DNA from: Eubacterium sp. ER2
Lineage (GTDB): Bacteria; Bacillota; Clostridia; Lachnospirales; Lachnospiraceae
Direction: 5' to 3'
DNA length: 64,000 nt
Assembly: GCF_000765215.1 (NCBI RefSeq)
Contig: NZ_JPJE01000010.1
Location: forward strand, 21,304-85,303
Part shown: positions 56,081 through 64,000 of the stretch, in pieces
How the letters are laid out: every line of letters starts with the position of its first letter
Position numbering within the stretch: position 1 is the stretch's first letter
Notes under the pieces: generated by a model
The model's input: only the letters and a program-made list of their open reading frames with translations
Told to the model about the DNA's origin: nothing
Database searches by the model: none
Translations under genes and position numbers: made by a program

Positions 56081-58423
56081 ATGACGGATAGAGAAATAAT
56101 GAGCCTCCCCATGGTGGCCCTGCGGGGGATGACGGTGATGCCTGAGATGGTGACCCATTTTGACGTCAGCAGGGAGCGCTCCATTGAGGCCATCGAGGAG
56201 GCCATGCAGGAGGAAGGCCAGAAGATTTTCCTGACGGCCCAGAGAGATATAGAAGTGGAGGAGCCGACGGCGGCGGACCTGTACGAGGTGGGGACGATCG
56301 CTTCCATCCGGCAGGTCATCAAGCTGCCCAGGAACCTTCTTCGGGTTCTGATCTCCGGGGAGGAGAGGGCGGTCATCCGGCGAGTGGAGTTTGAGACGCC
56401 CTACATGCGTGCCGAGGTGAGTCCCCTGCCGGACAGCGGGGAGGAGCCGCTGGAGGCTGCGTCGGACCAGGTGAGCCAGGAGGCTATGACGAGGGGCCTG
56501 AAGGAGATCTACGCGGAGTACGCAGGCCGTTTGCCCAAGTATCCCAAGGATATGCTGAAGCAGGTGCAGGAGTACACGGAGCTGGCCAAGGTGGTGAACT
56601 GGATCGCTGCCAACGTGCCCCTGGAGCAAAAGGACCTGCAGGAGCTCCTGGAGGAGACGGATCTTCTGAAGCGCTACCAGCTGCTGGCCTTCAAGCTGGT
56701 GAACGAGATGCAGATCATGAACATCAAGGAGGAGATCCAGACCAAGGTCCGGGAGAGGGTGGACCAGAACCAGCGGGAGTACATCCTGCGGGAGCAGCTA
56801 AAGCTGATCCGGGAGGAGCTGGGGGAGGAGAACACCATCTCCGACGCCGAGGAGTTCCAGGCCGCGGCGGACAGACTGCAGGCCTCCGACGAGGTGAAGG
56901 AGAAGCTGCAAAAGGAGATAGGACGTTTCAAGAGCACCCTGAACAGCCCGGCGGAGAACGGCGTGATCCGGACCTACATCGAGACCATGCTGGAGATGCC
57001 CTGGGACAAGGCTGTGGAGGATCACAGGGACATAGCCTACGCCAGGCAGGTGCTGGAGGAGGACCACTACGGACTGGAGCAGGTGAAGGAGAGAGTGCTG
57101 GAGTTCCTGGCTGTGCGGGCCCTGACGAGAAAGGGAGAGAGCCCCATCCTCTGCCTGGTGGGACCTCCGGGAACGGGGAAAACCTCCATCGCCAGATCCC
57201 TGGCCCGGGCGCTGAAGAAGCCCTACGTGCGCATCTCCCTGGGAGGCGTGCGGGACGAGGCGGAGATCAGAGGCCACAGGAAGACCTACGTGGGAGCCAT
57301 GCCGGGGCGCATCGCGGCGGGCATCCGCAGCGCCGGGGTGAAAAATCCCCTCATGCTGCTGGACGAGATTGACAAGGTGAGCAACGACTACAAGGGGGAC
57401 ACCTTTTCCGCCCTTCTGGAGGTGCTGGACAGCGAGCAGAACTACCGCTTCCGGGACCACTACCTGGAGGTGCCACTGGATCTTTCCGAGGTCCTCTTTG
57501 TGACCACCGCCAACACCCTGCAGACCATCCCCAGGCCCCTTTTGGACCGGATGGAGGTCATCGAGGTGTCCAGCTACACGGAGAACGAGAAGCTCCACAT
57601 CGCCATGGAGCACCTGATCCCCAAGCAGCTTGAGCGCCATGGCCTGAAGCCGGAGCAGCTCTCTATCAGCCGCGGGGCTGTCTGGAGGATGGCCCGGAAC
57701 TACACAAAGGAAGCGGGCGTGCGCCAGCTTGAGAGGGAGATCGGAAACATCTGCCGGAAGGCGGCCAGAGAGATCCTGGAGGGGAAGAAGGAAAAGGTCC
57801 GTGTAACCGAGAGCAATCTGCACAAATATCTGGGCAACGAGAAATATACATACCAGAAGGCCAACCTGACGGATGAGGTGGGCATCGTGCGGGGACTCGC
57901 CTGGACCAGTGTGGGCGGCGACACCCTGCAGATCGAGGTCAACGTGATGCCCGGGAAGGGTGAGCTGATCCTGACAGGCCAGCTGGGGGACGTGATGAAG
58001 GAGTCCGCCCGCACCGGCATCAGCTACATCCGTTCTGTGGGGAGCCGGTATGGCATTGCGGAGGATTTCTTTGAGAACCATGACATCCACATCCACATTC
58101 CTGAGGGCGCGGTTCCTAAGGACGGCCCCTCCGCCGGCATCACCATGGCCACGGCCATGCTCTCCGCAGTTACAGGACGGAAGGTCCGGGCGGATGTGGC
58201 TATGACAGGGGAGATCACCCTGCGGGGAAGAGTCCTGCCCATCGGCGGACTGAAGGAAAAGCTGCTGGCGGCCGGAAGCGCAGGTATGAAGACGGTTCTT
58301 GTGCCCAAGGAGAACGAAAAAGACGTGGCAGAGCTCTCCGCAGAAATCACAAAGGGGCTGAAGATCATCCCTGTGTCCCACATGGAGCAGGTGCTTGAGG
58401 AAGCGTTTGTAAAAGAAGAGTAA
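56081..58423 (+). CDS. lon: ATP-dependent protease Lon
   Basis: Cytosolic AAA+ serine protease. 780 residues from ATG 56081 (AGGAG about eight bases upstream). N-terminal substrate-binding domain (SLPMVALRGMTVMPEMV onward), AAA module with [15 protein letters not shown] and LLLDEIDKV, and a C-terminal protease domain with the Ser in PKDGPSAGITMATAM and the dyad Lys in GGLKEKLLAA. No truncation. An upstream frame with no ribosome binding site overlaps the clpX terminator and is not used. engB follows after 16 bp. Confidence 0.97.
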   Translation: MTDREIMSLPMVALRGMTVMPEMVTHFDVSRERSIEAIEEAMQEEGQKIFLTAQRDIEVEEPTAADLYEVGTIASIRQVIKLPRNLLRVLISGEERAVIRRVEFETPYMRAEVSPLPDSGEEPLEAASDQVSQEAMTRGLKEIYAEYAGRLPKYPKDMLKQVQEYTELAKVVNWIAANVPLEQKDLQELLEETDLLKRYQLLAFKLVNEMQIMNIKEEIQTKVRERVDQNQREYILREQLKLIREELGEENTISDAEEFQAAADRLQASDEVKEKLQKEIGRFKSTLNSPAENGVIRTYIETMLEMPWDKAVEDHRDIAYARQVLEEDHYGLEQVKERVLEFLAVRALTRKGESPILCLVGPPGTGKTSIARSLARALKKPYVRISLGGVRDEAEIRGHRKTYVGAMPGRIAAGIRSAGVKNPLMLLDEIDKVSNDYKGDTFSALLEVLDSEQNYRFRDHYLEVPLDLSEVLFVTTANTLQTIPRPLLDRMEVIEVSSYTENEKLHIAMEHLIPKQLERHGLKPEQLSISRGAVWRMARNYTKEAGVRQLEREIGNICRKAAREILEGKKEKVRVTESNLHKYLGNEKYTYQKANLTDEVGIVRGLAWTSVGGDTLQIEVNVMPGKGELILTGQLGDVMKESARTGISYIRSVGSRYGIAEDFFENHDIHIHIPEGAVPKDGPSAGITMATAMLSAVTGRKVRADVAMTGEITLRGRVLPIGGLKEKLLAAGSAGMKTVLVPKENEKDVAELSAEITKGLKIIPVSHMEQVLEEAFVKEE

Positions 58424-58439
58424 ACAGAGGAATAAAGCT

Positions 58440-59042
58440 ATGATCATAAAAAATATTAATCTGGAAACCGTGTGCGGCATCACAAGCAGACTGCCGGAAA
58501 ACGACAAGCCGGAGATCGCGTTTGCGGGGAAGTCCAATGTGGGTAAATCCTCCCTCATCAACGCCCTCATGAACCGGAAGTCCTACGCCAGGATATCGGC
58601 CACGCCGGGAAAGACTCAGACTATCAATTTTTACAACATCAACGATGAGATGTATCTGGTAGACCTGCCGGGATACGGCTACGCGAAGGTGTCCCAGCAG
58701 GAGAAGGAAAAATGGGGGAAGATGATCGAGAGATACCTCCACGGCTCAAAGCAGCTGCGGGCAGTGTTTCTCCTTATCGACATCCGCCACGAGCCGTCGG
58801 CCAACGACAAGATGATGTACGACTGGGTGGTGAGCCAGGGCTATAACCCTATCATCATCGCCACCAAGCTGGACAAGCTGAAGAGAAGCCAGGTGGACAA
58901 GCATGTGAAAATGCTCCGGCAGGGGCTGAAGCTGGTGCCCGGTACAAGGATCATCCCATTCTCATCGGTGACGAAACAGGGGAGAGACGAGATCTGGGAG
59001 CTCGTGGAGACAGAATTCCTGGACAGGGGAAAAGAAGAATAA
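58440..59042 (+). CDS. engB: Ribosome biogenesis GTPase EngB (YsxC/YihA)
   Basis: GTPase for late 50S assembly. 200 residues: G1 GKSNVGKSSLINALMNR (about 30-46), G2 Thr in SATPGKTQTINFY, G3 DLPGYGYAKVS, G4 TKLDKL. AGAGGAA precedes the ATG. The lon-engB order is conserved in Firmicutes. A YtvI-like membrane gene follows after 22 bp. Confidence 0.96.
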   Translation: MIIKNINLETVCGITSRLPENDKPEIAFAGKSNVGKSSLINALMNRKSYARISATPGKTQTINFYNINDEMYLVDLPGYGYAKVSQQEKEKWGKMIERYLHGSKQLRAVFLLIDIRHEPSANDKMMYDWVVSQGYNPIIIATKLDKLKRSQVDKHVKMLRQGLKLVPGTRIIPFSSVTKQGRDEIWELVETEFLDRGKEE

Positions 59043-59064
59043 ATGCTAAGAGAGGTGGAGAAAA

Positions 59065-60261
59065 ATGGGGACAAATGAAGGGGACGCCGTGAAGGACAAC
59101 AGGCCCTACTGGAAGGTGATCGTTAGCCTGGCCTTCAGCCTGATCGGGACAATTTTGTTTATCTATGTGGGCGTGAGGGCGCTGTTCTATTTCATGCCCT
59201 TTGTGATCGGATGGTTTTTGTCTTTTATCGCCAGCCCCCTTGTAGTATGGCTGGAGAAAAGACTGAAGATCGTCAAGAAGCTGGGCTCCGCCATTATCAT
59301 CATCGTGGTGCTGGCGGCCTGTATCGGCCTGATCTATTTTGCCATCAGCAGGATATGGGGAGAAATCAGCTCCCTCATCCAGGATTTCCCGTCCATGTAC
59401 AGGGATCTTGAGAGAGGCTTCCGTCAGATCGGGGAGAGGACCTCCCAGCTCTCCCAGCTGCTTCCGGACAATGTGCAGGAGGGACTGGATGCGGTGGCTG
59501 CTAACCTGGATGAGACCATGAGCGGCATCATCAGCACCATAAGTGAACCCACTGTGGAGGCGGCGGGCAACTTTGCCAAGCGTATCCCCTCCATCCTGAT
59601 CTCCTTCATTGTCACTATCATCTCCGCCTATTTCTTTATTGCTGACAGAGAGAGCATTATCGTCTGGGCGAAAAAGATTTTCCCGGATCCCATTGTGGAG
59701 CGGATGACTATGGTGACGGACAACCTGAAATATGCGGTGGGCGGGTATTTCAAGGCGCAGCTCAAGATCATGGCAGTAGTGTTTGCGATCCTGCTGGTGG
59801 GATTTGGGATCATGGGCGTACATTTTTCCATCCTGCTGGCCATCGGTATCGCCTTCCTGGATTTCCTGCCCTTCTTCGGGACAGGCACCGCACTTCTTCC
59901 CTGGGCTCTCTATGAGCTCCTGACAGGTGACTACCGCAGGGTGGTGGCTCTGGCTGTGCTCTACGCTGTGACTCAGATCGTGCGGCAGCTGATCCAGCCC
60001 AAGCTGGTGGGGGACAGCATGGGTATGAATCCCCTCTTTACCCTGGTGCTGCTATACGCTGGATATCGGGCCGGCGGCATCCTGTGGATGATCCTGGCGG
60101 TGCCCATCGGCCTTCTTGTGGTCAATCTTTACAAGGCGGGAGCCTTTGACTATATCCTGGACGATGTGAAGATCCTGGCAGACGGGATCCTGAGCCTGAG
60201 GTGCCAGGAGCCGGCAGACAGCGGGACGAACGAGGGATCCGAGAATGTGGAAGGAAAATAA
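59065..60261 (+). CDS. AI-2E family transporter, YtvI-like
   Basis: A 398-residue membrane protein with about seven helices, of the AI-2E/PerM superfamily. The C-terminal block with FLDFLPFFGTGTALLPWALYELL and VRQLIQPKLVGDSMGMNPL is the family signature. A long central hydrophilic stretch (about 95-185) faces outside or inside. The clostridial branch is annotated as YtvI, a sporulation membrane protein; sporulation in this organism is not otherwise shown here. GAGGTGG precedes the ATG. Its short acidic tail ends just before the copA promoter. Confidence 0.85.
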   Translation: MGTNEGDAVKDNRPYWKVIVSLAFSLIGTILFIYVGVRALFYFMPFVIGWFLSFIASPLVVWLEKRLKIVKKLGSAIIIIVVLAACIGLIYFAISRIWGEISSLIQDFPSMYRDLERGFRQIGERTSQLSQLLPDNVQEGLDAVAANLDETMSGIISTISEPTVEAAGNFAKRIPSILISFIVTIISAYFFIADRESIIVWAKKIFPDPIVERMTMVTDNLKYAVGGYFKAQLKIMAVVFAILLVGFGIMGVHFSILLAIGIAFLDFLPFFGTGTALLPWALYELLTGDYRRVVALAVLYAVTQIVRQLIQPKLVGDSMGMNPLFTLVLLYAGYRAGGILWMILAVPIGLLVVNLYKAGAFDYILDDVKILADGILSLRCQEPADSGTNEGSENVEGK

Positions 60262-60298
60262 AAATGAGAATGCTTTTCGAAAAAAGCTGAAAAAGGTA

Positions 60299-60327
60299 TT
60301 GCAATACACCGTACCGGGGTATATAAT
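60299..60327 (+). promoter_or_regulatory. copA promoter
   Basis: -35 TTGCAA, 17-bp spacer, consensus -10 TATAAT. The spacer contains TACCGGGGTA, itself resembling half of a copper-regulator operator. Confidence 0.75.
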
Positions 60328-60337
60328 AACACTGAAA

Positions 60338-60354
60338 ATACCAATAGGGGGTAT
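60338..60354. promoter_or_regulatory. Candidate CsoR-type copper operator
   Basis: ATACCAATAGGGGGTAT, an imperfect palindrome with ATACC and GGGGTAT arms, directly downstream of the copA -10. The form fits CsoR operators; no csoR gene is in the window. Confidence 0.5.
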
Positions 60355-60390
60355 AAAGGCAGCATTTGAAGAAAGTAGGTGACCCTGGTA

Positions 60391-63045
60391 ATGAAAAAAG
60401 AAAAATATAACGTAACCGGCATGACCTGTGCAGCCTGCCAGGCAAATGTGACCCGGTGCGTGCAGAAATTAGAGGGCGTGGAGGACGTGAACGTGAGCCT
60501 CCTGGCGAATCAAATGACAGTGGACTATGATGAGACGAAGCTGGACAGCGGGGCTATCGTCCATGCTGTCGAGGGGATTGGCTACGGAGCCTCCCCTGCG
60601 GATGCTGTCCCTGACGAGAAGGGCGGAGGCTTCCGCAGCGAATGGGAGACCCGCCAGAGCAGAGCCCAGGAGGAGCGCCGCAGCATGAAGGTGCGGCTGA
60701 TATCCTCCGTCATCCTGCTGGTTCCTCTGATGTACGTGGCCATGGGCCCCATGATAGGACTTCCCGTGCCCGGCATCCTGACCGGCATGGAGAACGCCAT
60801 GATCTCGGCCCTGACACAGCTCATCCTGACTGTGCCTATCCTTGTGCTGAACCGGAAATTCTACAAGGTGGGGCTGAAGGCGCTCATAAAGCGGGCTCCC
60901 AACATGGACTCCCTTGTGGCCATCGGCTCAGGGGCTTCCCTGATATACGGCCTCTTTGCCATGTACCGCATGGCCTGGGGCTTTGGACACCAGGATATGG
61001 CTCTGGTCCACGAGTACGCCCACGCCCTGTATTTTGAGTCCTCCGCTACGATCCTGACCCTTGTGACAGTGGGAAAATACCTGGAGGCAAGATCCAAGTC
61101 AAAGACCTCCGACGCCCTCGGGAAGCTGGTGGACTTAGCGCCCAAGACAGCGATTATTATAAAGAATGGCCAGGAGGTGACTGTGCCTGCGGAGCAGGTG
61201 GCAGCCGGAGACATCGTGGTCATTAAGCCCGGCGGCAGCATCCCTGTGGACGGTGTCGTGACAGAGGGCGCCGGGTACGTGGACCAGGCGGCCATCACCG
61301 GGGAGAGCATCCCGGTGGAGAAGCTGCCCGGGGATACAGTCATCTCGGCCACGATCAACAAAAACGGGACCTTTCGGTTCCGTGCGTCCAAGGTGGGAGA
61401 GGACACTACTCTCTCCCAGATCATCCGCCTTGTGGACGAGGCTGGCAACTCAAAGGCGCCCATCGCCAGGCTGGCGGATAAGGTCAGCGGCGTCTTCGTG
61501 CCGGTGGTCATCTGCATTGCCATCCTGACAGCCATTGTGTGGATCGCGGCGGGGCAGGACTTTGAGTTTGCCCTCTCAAACGCCATCGCGGTGCTCGTCA
61601 TTTCCTGTCCCTGTGCCCTTGGCCTTGCCACTCCGGTGGCTATCATGGTGGGAACCGGAAAGGCGGCGGAGTACGGCATCCTTATCAAGTCGGCGGAGAG
61701 CCTGGAAAATCTCCACTCCATCGACACGGTTATCCTGGATAAGACCGGCACCATCACGTCCGGACACCCGGAGGTGACGGACATAGAAGTCCTGGATCCA
61801 TCCATGAGCCGGGAGGAATTCCTGGCCCAGGCAGCTGCCCTGGAGGCGGGGAGCGAGCATCCCCTGGCCCAGGCAGTGGTGGAGAAGGCGAGAGGAGACG
61901 GCGTATCCCAGACAAAGGCAGAGGATTTCCAGGCCCGGACAGGGCGGGGCGTGTCAGCCCTTATCTCCGGAAAGGCATGGCTGGCCGGCAACCTGGCCTT
62001 CATGAAAGAGGAGAAGGCAGTGGCATCCCCGGAAGAAGAGGCTTCCGTGCAGGAGCGGATGGAGCGGTACGCCTCCCAGGGCAAGACGCCCCTTCTCTTT
62101 GCACGTGACGGGCAGGCGGCCGGCATCATCGCAGTGGCCGACACAGTCCGGGAGACCAGCCGGGAGGCCATCCGGAGGTTCAAAGAGATGGGCCTTACGG
62201 TGGTCATGCTGACAGGGGACAACAAGGTGACGGCGGAGGCTATCCGGAAGGAGCTGGACATCGCCGAGGCCGTGTCCGACGTGCTCCCCACAGAGAAGGA
62301 GGCCTGCGTCCGCTCCTGGCAGGAGAAGGGACATAAGGTAGCTATGGTGGGGGACGGCATCAACGACGCCCCGGCTCTCACAAGGGCGGATATCGGCATC
62401 GCCATCGGAGCGGGTACGGACATTGCCATCGAGTCGGCGGATGTGGTGCTGATGAAGGACTCCCTCCAGGACGTGGTGACAGCCATCAAGCTGAGCAGAG
62501 CGGTCATAAGGAATATCCATATGAACCTGTTCTGGGCGTTCTTCTACAATATCCTCGGCATCCCTGTGGCGGCGGGAGCTCTGTTCCCGGCCTTCGGACT
62601 GCGCTTAAGCCCCATGATCGGCTCCGCGGCCATGAGCCTCTCCTCCGTGTGCGTAGTGACCAACGCACTGCGGCTGCGGTTCTTCAAGCCGGCCCGGACA
62701 GGCCGGACAGACGGACCGAAGGCAAGGGCAGAAGACGGAGAGAAGACAGACCATATGACAGCGAACATTCCGGAGGACTCCGGTTTGGACAGTAAAAATG
62801 AGCAAAGTGACGAGAAAGGAATGGTAACGATGAAAAAGACACTGGTAGTAGAAGGTATGATGTGTGAGCACTGCAAGATGCACGTGGAGAAGGCTCTGGC
62901 GGGAGTGGCAGGCGTGGACAGCGCCCAGGTGGATCTGGAGAAAAAGACAGCCACTGTCTCCATGACAGAGGACGTGGCTGACCAGGTGCTGATGGACGCG
63001 GTGAAGGAAGCCGGATATGAGCCGGTGAGCTGCACAGCACAGTAG
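60391..63045 (+). CDS. copA: Copper-exporting P1B-type ATPase with fused C-terminal CopZ-like domain
   Basis: Cu(I)-exporting ATPase, 884 residues. N-terminal heavy-metal domain with GMTCAACQANV (about 10-20), membrane helices, actuator TGES motif, metal site CPCALGLA, phosphorylation site DKTGTIT, and GDGINDAPAL. After the last helix a charged linker (about residues 765-812) leads to a second heavy-metal domain, GMMCEHCKMHVEKAL, in the last 72 residues. Such a C-terminal domain is not usual for bacterial CopA and looks like a fused CopZ chaperone. ATG 60391 has AGGTGA nearby; GTG 60379 is an alternative. A copper-type operator lies upstream. Confidence 0.94.
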   Translation: MKKEKYNVTGMTCAACQANVTRCVQKLEGVEDVNVSLLANQMTVDYDETKLDSGAIVHAVEGIGYGASPADAVPDEKGGGFRSEWETRQSRAQEERRSMKVRLISSVILLVPLMYVAMGPMIGLPVPGILTGMENAMISALTQLILTVPILVLNRKFYKVGLKALIKRAPNMDSLVAIGSGASLIYGLFAMYRMAWGFGHQDMALVHEYAHALYFESSATILTLVTVGKYLEARSKSKTSDALGKLVDLAPKTAIIIKNGQEVTVPAEQVAAGDIVVIKPGGSIPVDGVVTEGAGYVDQAAITGESIPVEKLPGDTVISATINKNGTFRFRASKVGEDTTLSQIIRLVDEAGNSKAPIARLADKVSGVFVPVVICIAILTAIVWIAAGQDFEFALSNAIAVLVISCPCALGLATPVAIMVGTGKAAEYGILIKSAESLENLHSIDTVILDKTGTITSGHPEVTDIEVLDPSMSREEFLAQAAALEAGSEHPLAQAVVEKARGDGVSQTKAEDFQARTGRGVSALISGKAWLAGNLAFMKEEKAVASPEEEASVQERMERYASQGKTPLLFARDGQAAGIIAVADTVRETSREAIRRFKEMGLTVVMLTGDNKVTAEAIRKELDIAEAVSDVLPTEKEACVRSWQEKGHKVAMVGDGINDAPALTRADIGIAIGAGTDIAIESADVVLMKDSLQDVVTAIKLSRAVIRNIHMNLFWAFFYNILGIPVAAGALFPAFGLRLSPMIGSAAMSLSSVCVVTNALRLRFFKPARTGRTDGPKARAEDGEKTDHMTANIPEDSGLDSKNEQSDEKGMVTMKKTLVVEGMMCEHCKMHVEKALAGVAGVDSAQVDLEKKTATVSMTEDVADQVLMDAVKEAGYEPVSCTAQ
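62830..63045 (+). other. Possible internal translation start giving a free CopZ-like chaperone
   Basis: Inside copA, an in-frame ATG at 62830 has AAAGGA about nine bases upstream and would give a 71-residue CopZ-like metallochaperone with CEHC. It may be made separately as well as fused. Expression is not shown. Confidence 0.4.
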
Positions 63046-63079
63046 AGGAAGCATATAAGCCAGCATACGATAGACAATC

Positions 63080-63120
63080 AGACGGCGCAGACCCTTCCGG
63101 GAGGAAAGGCTGCGCCGTCT
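63080..63120 (+). terminator. Hairpin after copA
   Basis: A perfect 11-bp stem (63080-63090 with 63110-63120) rich in GC but without a T-run; a weaker or factor-assisted end for copA. Confidence 0.55.
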
Positions 63121-63191
63121 GTCATCCTATATGGACTTGTCTTGCATGTATGCAGGTGCCGCACAGGCTGCGGTTCCTGACGCAGGGCTTA

Positions 63192-63704
63192 CTACAGTAC
63201 CAGTGAGGGAGCCGCATAGGTCCGTCCGCCCAGCTCCTGATCCAGCATATAGAGACTCTTGGCATCGTCCCCGAAGAGCTCCATCTTTTTGATCAGGTCG
63301 CTTGCATTTGTCTCCTCCTCACCCTGCTCCTTGACGAACCAGTCCAGGAACTGCATAGTGCGGAAGTCTTTCACCTCGTAGGCAGCCTCATAGATGTTGT
63401 GGATGAGGCCGGTCACATACTGCTCATGGGCATATCCCGCCTTGAGAGCGTCCATTTTCTCCTTCAGCTCGGCCTCCGGCTTGTCGATGGCTTCCAGAGT
63501 GACGGGTACGTCATTGTTCTGCATATACTGGATGAAGAGCATGGCGTGGTCTCTCTCCTCCTGAGCCTGCACATTATACCAGTTGGCAAATCCGTCCAGT
63601 CCCAGATCTTTATAGAAATTAGAAAAACTCAGGTACAGGTAGGCGGAGTAGAATTCCTTGTTTACCTGTTCATTTAACAGCTTTGCTACTTTTTCATTTA
63701 ACAT
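63192..63704 (-). CDS. ftn: Ferritin (non-heme, FtnA-type)
   Basis: Iron storage and detoxification; 24-mer cage. 170 residues. Ferroxidase residues are visible in NKEFYSAYLYLSF (Glu about 17), QEERDHAML (Glu and His about 49-53) and in the later helix (EEAAYEV-type region, seen as YEAAYEVKDF, and KEQGEEETNA). ATG 63704 has AAGGAG; a longer frame upstream carries no site and overlaps the promoter. The gene is convergent with copA, and the promoter lies at 63769-63797. Bacterioferritin is excluded by the lack of a heme-binding Met context. Confidence 0.95.
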   Translation of the reverse strand: MLNEKVAKLLNEQVNKEFYSAYLYLSFSNFYKDLGLDGFANWYNVQAQEERDHAMLFIQYMQNNDVPVTLEAIDKPEAELKEKMDALKAGYAHEQYVTGLIHNIYEAAYEVKDFRTMQFLDWFVKEQGEEETNASDLIKKMELFGDDAKSLYMLDQELGGRTYAAPSLVL

Positions 63705-63755
63705 ATAAAAGCATCTCCTTTTGTGTCCGCATCTCCCGTAGGGGAGGCTGCTGTA

Positions 63756-63792
63756 TTTTCCGCCTATAAGTATAGCTCTGTCAGGCGGAAAA
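63756..63792. promoter_or_regulatory. 10-bp inverted repeat flanking the ftn -10
   Basis: TTTTCCGCCT (63756-63765) and AGGCGGAAAA (63783-63792) are exact inverted copies 17 bp apart, on each side of the -10. It could be a repressor operator or an RNA-end structure. Confidence 0.5.
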
Positions 63793-63797
63793 CTCAA
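63769..63797 (-). promoter_or_regulatory. ftn promoter
   Basis: On the minus strand: TTGAGT, 17-bp spacer, TATACT; leader of about 60 nt. Overlaps the inverted repeat at 63756-63792. Confidence 0.7.
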
Positions 63798-64000
63798 GAC
63801 CGGATATACATGGCTCTGATACAGAGTGAAAAAAATGGAGAAATATGGTATGATGACATGGATAGCAGACAGAACAAAAAGTACAGGATAAAATATAAGA
63901 CAGAGGGTATAGCAATTTGGTGATATGTCAAGAGGTGATAAAAAAAGATTTCAATGAAAACAGATAAAAAAGGGTACAACAAATAGGCCTGCGACAAAAC
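63798..64000. other. AT-rich end of window, no gene recognised
   Basis: About 200 bases upstream of ftn with only very short open frames and no clear promoter for a rightward gene. AGAGGTGATAA near 63935 could be a ribosome binding site for a gene that starts beyond the window, but none is visible. Confidence 0.4.

Noticed and set aside
56798..58570. Long antisense open frame over lon and engB
   Set aside because: Same reason: composition shadow with no start signal.
1..64000. tRNA, rRNA, CRISPR, prophage or transposase genes
   Set aside because: Looked for on both strands by eye; nothing with tRNA-like folding, spaced repeats, phage structural genes or transposase motifs was found.

Overview
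The window looks like a chromosomal segment of a Gram-positive, anaerobic clostridium of the Lachnospiraceae type. Coding DNA is visibly GC-rich, intergenic DNA is AT-rich, and strong AGGAGG-type ribosome binding sites are common. Family markers include HPr kinase/phosphorylase, a ROK glucokinase, class III fructose-1,6-bisphosphatase, long-form HPF, a DUF1846 protein, a YtvI-like sporulation membrane protein and a programmed-frameshift prfB. The genus is inferred from gene content and style only. Almost everything is intact housekeeping DNA. I see no prophage, CRISPR array, tRNA or rRNA gene, or intact transposase gene.

Layout. 1-3 kb: a 5'-truncated CocE/PepX-type hydrolase and an APC amino-acid permease, then a nested inverted-repeat element filling the gap to argG. 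3.2-9.8 kb: arginine biosynthesis, with argG (-) divergent from argC-GNAT-argJ-argB-argD (+); both promoters share a TTGCATAAT block consistent with ArgR control. 9.8-17.5 kb: a YdcZ-like half transporter, ComEA-type lipoprotein, OmpR-type response regulator and sensor kinase, GerMN lipoprotein, ComEC and DNA polymerase III delta. 17.5-28 kb: lepA, hemW, then pyrG and DUF1846 on the minus strand, ftsH and uvrC. 28-33.5 kb: hprK, glucokinase, a class A PBP with a glycine-rich repeated tail, and yigZ. 33.4-37.5 kb (-): hpf, a PsiE-like membrane protein, a PAP2 phosphatase and typA. 37.6-43.3 kb: a tandem OB-fold protein, dapA, dapB, fbp, a small acidic lipoprotein and a eukaryotic-type hisA. 43.4-51 kb: secA, prfB, hom, a phosphoglycerate-mutase-like proposed homoserine kinase and lysC. 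51-52.6 kb: an XRE regulator, a CYTH protein and a DJ-1-like protein. 52.7-60.3 kb: tig-clpP-clpX-lon-engB and a YtvI-like protein. 60.3-64 kb: a copper P-type ATPase with a fused CopZ-like domain, and a ferritin.

How it fits together. dapA, dapB, hom, the proposed homoserine kinase and lysC cover much of the aspartate family pathway. argCJBD and argG cover arginine except argF and argH, which are not seen here. tig/clpP/clpX/lon/ftsH form the protein quality-control set. hprK, glucokinase and fbp are carbon-control and sugar-phosphate functions.

Most notable observations: (1) a nested inverted repeat with a central terminator between the permease and argG; (2) two promoters whose -10 lies 7 nt before an ATG with no ribosome binding site (holA and uvrC), suggesting leaderless mRNAs, with the uvrC -35 inside the ftsH terminator; (3) a eukaryotic-type HisA; (4) a CopA ending in a CopZ-like domain that has its own in-frame start; (5) matched ArgR-like sites over divergent promoters; (6) competence-type genes interleaved with a two-component system; (7) a PsiE-like protein with a C-terminal domain resembling CorC/HlyC. 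None of these alone proves a new system.
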